DNA of 64,000 bases from Pectobacterium actinidiae (GTDB lineage Bacteria > Pseudomonadota > Gammaproteobacteria > Enterobacterales > Enterobacteriaceae): NCBI RefSeq assembly GCF_000803315.1, contig NZ_JRMH01000001.1, forward strand, positions 3,720,001 to 3,784,000, in the 5' to 3' direction. The translations under genes were made by a program, and so were the position numbers. How positions within the stretch are numbered: position 1 is the stretch's first letter; each line of letters begins with the position of its first letter. This document shows, piece after piece, positions 59,966 through 64,000 of the stretch. Under the pieces are notes generated by a model, which worked only from the letters and a program-made list of their open reading frames with translations, was not told the DNA's origin and did no database searches.

Positions 59966-61286
59966 TGACCTTCTCCTCAATAAAACGTAAAACGTCGAGC
60001 AAAGTAGTTTCGTTGCCAAAACCCCCCGCTTTAGTCATCACGGGGGTTGTGCCGACAACGCTGTTCAGCAGGTATCCCCAGGGCACGCAGGATGCGATTT
60101 GCCCCTTAATCTGAAAGCCGGTCGCGCCCAGTGCGGTTGCCACAGCAATCGCAATGTCACCACCGGATAAATACAGCCCCCCCGGCCAATGCCGGTTAGC
60201 ACTGTCCGTCGTCAGGCTGTCTAACGTCTGAACAATATTGCGCGTCAGTTCCCCCAGATAGTGGCTGATCGTTTCGCCAAGCTGCTGTCGGCTGAGCCCA
60301 AGCTCCCGACAGCGCGCGTCAATCTCGAAGCGCTGATTGTCGTTATGACAGGTACGAATAATGCAGTGACTCCCGTTCATCAGCGCCTTCACCGCGTCCT
60401 CACACTGGGATGCCATGACGGTGGACGAATCGGCTGAAAAGAGTGCGTTGATATCAAGCTCAACCAGCGCGACATCGCTGCGCAGTCTGACGGCCGCAAT
60501 CTGTTTTTGAGCGATATCGCTCATCGAGCCGATGACAGCCAGCAGCGGCCTTTCAGTCTTGCGCGTAAAATTCTGCGTATTCGCCAGCGCCTCGCTCAGG
60601 CCCGCTGAACCGACCAGCAAGGGGCGAAACGGCAACGTTCTGGCGGCACCAACGATATGCGTCAGATCGTCCTGCACATCCGTATCAAGAATAATCAGAC
60701 GTACACCCTCATCCGCCAACTGCTGCAAACGGTGGGCTAAAGTGGCCTGACGAACCTCATCAAGGTGTATTTCCGCCACTGGCAAAGCGGTTTGCTCCGC
60801 CAGGCGGGCGGCAATAGAAGATGAAGCCACCGGGGTTTTGGGATCGCTGGCAAATTCTGTGTCGGTAAGCAGACGACCATTCACCCAGACTTCACCTTTG
60901 CGGGTCACACGCCCCAGCGTCGGCGATGCGGCAGCAATCAGTGCAACGGGTACAGCGGCCGCAGACAGCGTAGCGGCCACTTCCGCTCCCAGATTCCCAC
61001 GCAGCGTCGAGTCAATCTTCTTAATAATCCAGCCTTGTCCGTCGGCTGCTTGCCAGGCTGCAACCGCTTCTGCGGTACGTTGAGACGCCACGTCGTCACG
61101 CGCCGCACGGCTATCGGTGTTGATCACCACTGCATCGCCCAGTAAATCCGCATGCAGTTTATTAACGTCAAATACGACGCTAACCCGCGCGCCATGCTGC
61201 GCCAGACCGACGCCCGCATCATTGGCACCTGTAAAGTCATCAGCAACCACTAATACCTGTTCTGCTGATTGCTGCACGTTTGGCAT
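59958..61286 (-). CDS. dtnK: Four-carbon acid sugar kinase (DtnK/DUF1537)
   Basis: The 442 residues belong to the DUF1537 kinase family: [75 protein letters not shown] in the N domain; [35 protein letters not shown] in the nucleotide-binding C domain. These kinases phosphorylate D-threonate, D-erythronate or L-threonate at O4. Coupling to pdxA2 favours D-threonate. First gene of the minus-strand operon. Confidence 0.88.
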   Translation of the reverse strand: MPNVQQSAEQVLVVADDFTGANDAGVGLAQHGARVSVVFDVNKLHADLLGDAVVINTDSRAARDDVASQRTAEAVAAWQAADGQGWIIKKIDSTLRGNLGAEVAATLSAAAVPVALIAAASPTLGRVTRKGEVWVNGRLLTDTEFASDPKTPVASSSIAARLAEQTALPVAEIHLDEVRQATLAHRLQQLADEGVRLIILDTDVQDDLTHIVGAARTLPFRPLLVGSAGLSEALANTQNFTRKTERPLLAVIGSMSDIAQKQIAAVRLRSDVALVELDINALFSADSSTVMASQCEDAVKALMNGSHCIIRTCHNDNQRFEIDARCRELGLSRQQLGETISHYLGELTRNIVQTLDSLTTDSANRHWPGGLYLSGGDIAIAVATALGATGFQIKGQIASCVPWGYLLNSVVGTTPVMTKAGGFGNETTLLDVLRFIEEKVSE

Positions 61287-61317
61287 ACCTCATCCCCGCG
61301 TCATGATTACCTGACAA

Positions 61318-61361
61318 TGATTATATTGAATCACATTTGATTATATGTGAGCAATATCAAA
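61318..61361. promoter_or_regulatory. Direct repeats and CRP-like site in the acid-sugar divergent promoter
   Basis: TGATTATAT occurs at 61318 and 61338, exactly 20 bases apart (two helical turns), as DeoR-family operators often are. TGTGAGCAATATCAAA (61346-61361) resembles a CRP site with a good left half. The rest of 61287-61522 has no recognisable feature. Confidence 0.5.
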
Positions 61362-61522
61362 TTATTTAAAAGGAATTTCACCTATAAATTACCACCACGA
61401 TGTGGCAAATGGCGTTTATTAGTGATGACAACCACGCCATTTGACTGAAAGTAATCAACGCCGCAACCGTTATCATCATAGCGATAACGCTCTGGCGAAA
61501 GAGAAAAGGCAAGGTAATAAGC

Positions 61523-62659
61523 ATGAACATCAATAGCACTATCCTCAGCGGTTACCGGGTACTTCAGGACATCAGTCACCTGTTGGCAGGGAAACAGCAC
61601 GTTTTATTTGTCACCGACAAAAACATCGTCGGACTGCCTGACGTTCAGGCGCTGATCGCCCACGTTAAGCAAGCTGTTCCACAGGTTCTGTTGGTTGATC
61701 ATGTTCCTGCCGAACCGAGCCAGCACGACGTCGCCCAGATATTGAGCCAGCTCAATCAAATCCAAACCGATCTGGTCATCGGCGTAGGCGGCGGCAGCGT
61801 GCTGGATGTTGCCAAACTGCTTTCCGTGCTGTGCGCGGGCGATGACAGCGTCACGCTGGATAGCCTACTGTCAGGAGAGAAGCCGACTCGCCGCACGACA
61901 TCCCTCCTTATCCCGACCACCGCAGGAACCGGCTCAGAAGCCACGCCGAATGCCATTCTGGCGATCCCTGAAAAAGAGACCAAAGTCGGCATTATTACGC
62001 CAGTGATGCTGCCGGATTACGTTGCGCTGGTGCCGGAACTGACCATCAGCATGCCGTCGCATATTGCCGCTTCAACCGGTATCGATGCGCTCTGCCACCT
62101 GATCGAGTGCTTCACCTCGACGATTGCCAACCCGGTCAGCGACAACTACGCGTTGATTGGCCTGAAAAAGCTGTTTGCCAACCTCGAAACCTCCGTGCGC
62201 GAACCGAACAATATGGAAGCCAAGCTGAATATGCTGTGGGCGTCCTATTACGGCGGGGCTGCTATTGCCCACTCGGGTACGCATCTGGTTCATGCCATGT
62301 CTTATCCGCTGGGCGGCAAATATCACATCCCGCACGGCGTGGCGAACGCCATCCTGCTCGCCCCTTGCATGCGTTTCGTGCAAGACGCCGCGCAGGACAA
62401 ATTCGCACAGGCGTATGACCTACTGCCGGATGCCGACCTGACGCTGAGTACCGCGGAAAAAGCGCAGGCGCTGGTGGCCTATTTCAGCGAGTTGGTTAAA
62501 CGACTCAATCTGCCTAACACCTTACAGCAGCTCGGCGTGGAAAAAGACCACCTGCCGTACCTGGTTGATGCCGCGCTACAGGTTCAACGTCTGATGAAAA
62601 ACGTACCAACGCAGGTCAGCGCCGACGATGTCCGTGAGGTTTATCTGACCCTGTTTTAA
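61523..62659 (+). CDS. Iron-containing alcohol dehydrogenase
   Basis: The 378-residue protein has the group III dehydrogenase fold: IGVGGGSVLDVAKLL for cofactor binding, TTAGTGSEATPNAIL, and metal ligands in STGIDALCHLIECF, HLVHAMSYPLGGKYHIPHG. It would oxidise or reduce a hydroxy acid or aldehyde derived from the imported sugar acid. It is the first gene of the plus-strand operon; the DapA-like gene follows 68 bases later. Exact substrate unknown. Confidence 0.85.
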   Translation: MNINSTILSGYRVLQDISHLLAGKQHVLFVTDKNIVGLPDVQALIAHVKQAVPQVLLVDHVPAEPSQHDVAQILSQLNQIQTDLVIGVGGGSVLDVAKLLSVLCAGDDSVTLDSLLSGEKPTRRTTSLLIPTTAGTGSEATPNAILAIPEKETKVGIITPVMLPDYVALVPELTISMPSHIAASTGIDALCHLIECFTSTIANPVSDNYALIGLKKLFANLETSVREPNNMEAKLNMLWASYYGGAAIAHSGTHLVHAMSYPLGGKYHIPHGVANAILLAPCMRFVQDAAQDKFAQAYDLLPDADLTLSTAEKAQALVAYFSELVKRLNLPNTLQQLGVEKDHLPYLVDAALQVQRLMKNVPTQVSADDVREVYLTLF

Positions 62660-62727
62660 AGCACGCAGGTTTAGGTAGAACGGTTTTAACTTTTCATCTT
62701 TTTGATTACGTGTCACGAGGAAGAACA

Positions 62728-63612
62728 ATGAATAAAAATATTACCGGCGTCCTAACCGCCATCGTCACGCCATTTGATAACCAGGGCGAATTTAACCCCG
62801 CAGCCATGCGCCTTCAGGTACAGCGCCAGATGCGCTACGGCAACGGTATTTTCTGTAACGGCACCAACGGTGAGTTTTTCGTTCTACACACCGATGAGAA
62901 AGTAGCCGTCACAGAAACCTGCGTGGATGAAGTTGCCGGAAAAGTACCGGTTGTCGGCCACATCGGTGAAATCTCCACGCGGGAAACCATCAAGCTCGGC
63001 AAGCGCATCGCCGCGCTGGGTGTTGATGCCGTTTCAGTCATCACCCCGTATTTCATCCCACTCAAACAGGAAGAACTGATTGCCCACTACACCGCCGTCG
63101 CCGATGCGCTGACTGTGCCGGTGTTTCTCTACAACATTCCTGCGCGCACGGGGAATACGCTGGCACCGGAAACCGTCCGCACGTTGGCGGATCACCCGAA
63201 CATCATCGGCATCAAAGACAGCGCAGGCAGCTATGAAAGCCTGAGCGGTTATGTGCAAGCGGTGAAAGGTGTACAGGGCTTTAACGTTCTGAACGGCCCA
63301 GACTCGCTCATTCACCAGGGCTTTGTCGACGGCTGCTCCGCTTGTATTTCCGGGCTGGCTAACGTGGCACCGGAACCGATCAGCCAGATTTGGCACCGCT
63401 TTCACGCGGGTGACATCGAAGGCTCTCGTCAGGCACAAGAACAGGTTGCCGAGTTGCGTAAGACACTGTACGCCATCGCGTTCTCACCGGCTGTGGTGAA
63501 AAAAGCGCTGGCGATTATGGGTGAAGATGTCGGTGTTAGCCGCTATCCGATCCAGTTTTCCGCACAGGATGAAGACAACATCCGCAACATACTGAGTCAA
63601 TTCTCGCAGTAA
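62728..63612 (+). CDS. DapA/NanA-family lyase or dehydratase
   Basis: The 294-residue TIM-barrel protein carries the Schiff-base lysine K163 in GIKDSAGSYES, FLYNIPARTGN with the partner tyrosine, and CNGTNGEFFVLHTDEK in place of the usual GTTGE loop. Members cleave or dehydrate 2-oxo acids. It is not DapA itself, given the context. ATG 62728 follows GAGGAAG. With the dehydrogenase before it and a transporter after it, it is probably an aldolase or dehydratase for a sugar-acid intermediate. Confidence 0.85.
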   Translation: MNKNITGVLTAIVTPFDNQGEFNPAAMRLQVQRQMRYGNGIFCNGTNGEFFVLHTDEKVAVTETCVDEVAGKVPVVGHIGEISTRETIKLGKRIAALGVDAVSVITPYFIPLKQEELIAHYTAVADALTVPVFLYNIPARTGNTLAPETVRTLADHPNIIGIKDSAGSYESLSGYVQAVKGVQGFNVLNGPDSLIHQGFVDGCSACISGLANVAPEPISQIWHRFHAGDIEGSRQAQEQVAELRKTLYAIAFSPAVVKKALAIMGEDVGVSRYPIQFSAQDEDNIRNILSQFSQ

Positions 63613-63650
63613 CAGAGAAATATCAATTTCCACTTATAGGCCGAGAAGAT

Positions 63651-64000
63651 ATGAACCATTTTAACTTAACTGATACCCTCATCATCGTTGGGATGATTGT
63701 GTTTTATATCGCATTCACCTCATGGTTAACCTACAAGCTCCGCAGTAAATCGAACACCGAATTCATGGAAGGCTCACGCGCGCTGCCGGCGTTTATCGTC
63801 GGCATCCTGCTGATGACCGAGTTCATCGGTGCCAAATCCACCATCGGTACGGCACAGTCCGCCTTTGAGAACGGCTTTGCCGCATCATGGTCAGTCATTG
63901 GTGCCGCCATCGGTTTCCCGCTGTTTGGTATGATTCTGGTGAAGAAGATTTATAACACCGGGAAAATCACCATCTCCGGTGCCATTGCCGAGAAATACGG
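63651..64000 (+). CDS. Sodium:solute symporter, N-terminal part
   Basis: The frame starts with ATG 38 bases after the lyase gene and is open to the end of the window, giving 116 codons. MIVFYIAFTSWLTYKLRSKSNTEFMEGSRALPAFIVGILLMTEFIGAKSTIGTAQSAFENGFAASW is typical of the SSF (PutP/PanF) family, with helices 1-3 and the sodium-site region of helix 1. It probably imports the acid sugar used by this locus. Confidence 0.85.
   Translation, partial: MNHFNLTDTLIIVGMIVFYIAFTSWLTYKLRSKSNTEFMEGSRALPAFIVGILLMTEFIGAKSTIGTAQSAFENGFAASWSVIGAAIGFPLFGMILVKKIYNTGKITISGAIAEKY

Overview
The window is enterobacterial and most likely from a soft-rot Pectobacterium. The chromosomal order dusA-pspG-qor-dnaB-alr-tyrB, followed further on by yjbQ-uvrA-ssb, is the order known from Escherichia coli. 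The accessory content fits a plant-associated Pectobacteriaceae genome: a complete type I-F CRISPR-Cas locus with two arrays, bacteriocin remnants, sucrose (csc) genes, an oligosaccharide ABC locus and an acid-sugar locus. Assignments rest on reading the sequence and on recalled family features; no database search was run.

Layout. 1-2.2 kb is an AT-rich graveyard: the end of an ATP-grasp gene and two bacteriocin toxin remnants, each followed by an intact immunity gene (colicin D type and DNase colicin type). 2.4-9 kb is core: dusA, pspG behind a sigma-54 promoter, qor, dnaB, alr, with two copies of a short inverted-repeat element. 9-14.3 kb groups aromatic amino acid functions (a PheC-like dehydratase, AroP, an Lrp-type regulator, TyrB) with a YitT protein. 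14.3-19 kb holds YgjP, an ABC1/UbiB-like kinase, a broken hcp gene and a candidate membrane-acting effector with two paralogous candidate immunity proteins.

19.1-31.4 kb is the CRISPR-Cas I-F locus. Array 1 (36 repeats, minus strand) and array 2 (26 repeats counting two decayed ones, plus strand) flank cas1, cas2-3, csy1, csy2, csy3 and cas6f. Both leaders carry a similar inverted-repeat element containing an IHF consensus match. csy1 (cas8f) has an in-frame TAG at codon 113. As read, the adaptation and crRNA-processing genes are intact but the large subunit of the interference complex is broken.

31.4-35.5 kb is yjbQ, uvrA and ssb with a shared LexA box. 35.6-42 kb has an HxlR regulator with a divergent zinc alcohol dehydrogenase, then cscR and cscBA with two palindromic operators and a CRP site but no cscK. 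42-55 kb is a two-operon glycan locus: an 820-residue unrecognised enzyme, a GH88/105 hydrolase, an ABC transporter and a LacI regulator on the minus strand; a binding protein, a half-length kinase paralogue, a BadF/GlcNAc-kinase-like protein and a Tat-exported phosphoesterase on the plus strand. Two identical palindromes and a CRP site lie between them. 55.3-58 kb is a Zur-box-controlled metal ABC transporter whose first gene appears to be a 36-codon membrane peptide. 58-64 kb is a four-carbon acid-sugar locus (DeoR regulator, PdxA2, DtnK, iron alcohol dehydrogenase, DapA-family lyase, start of a sodium:solute symporter).
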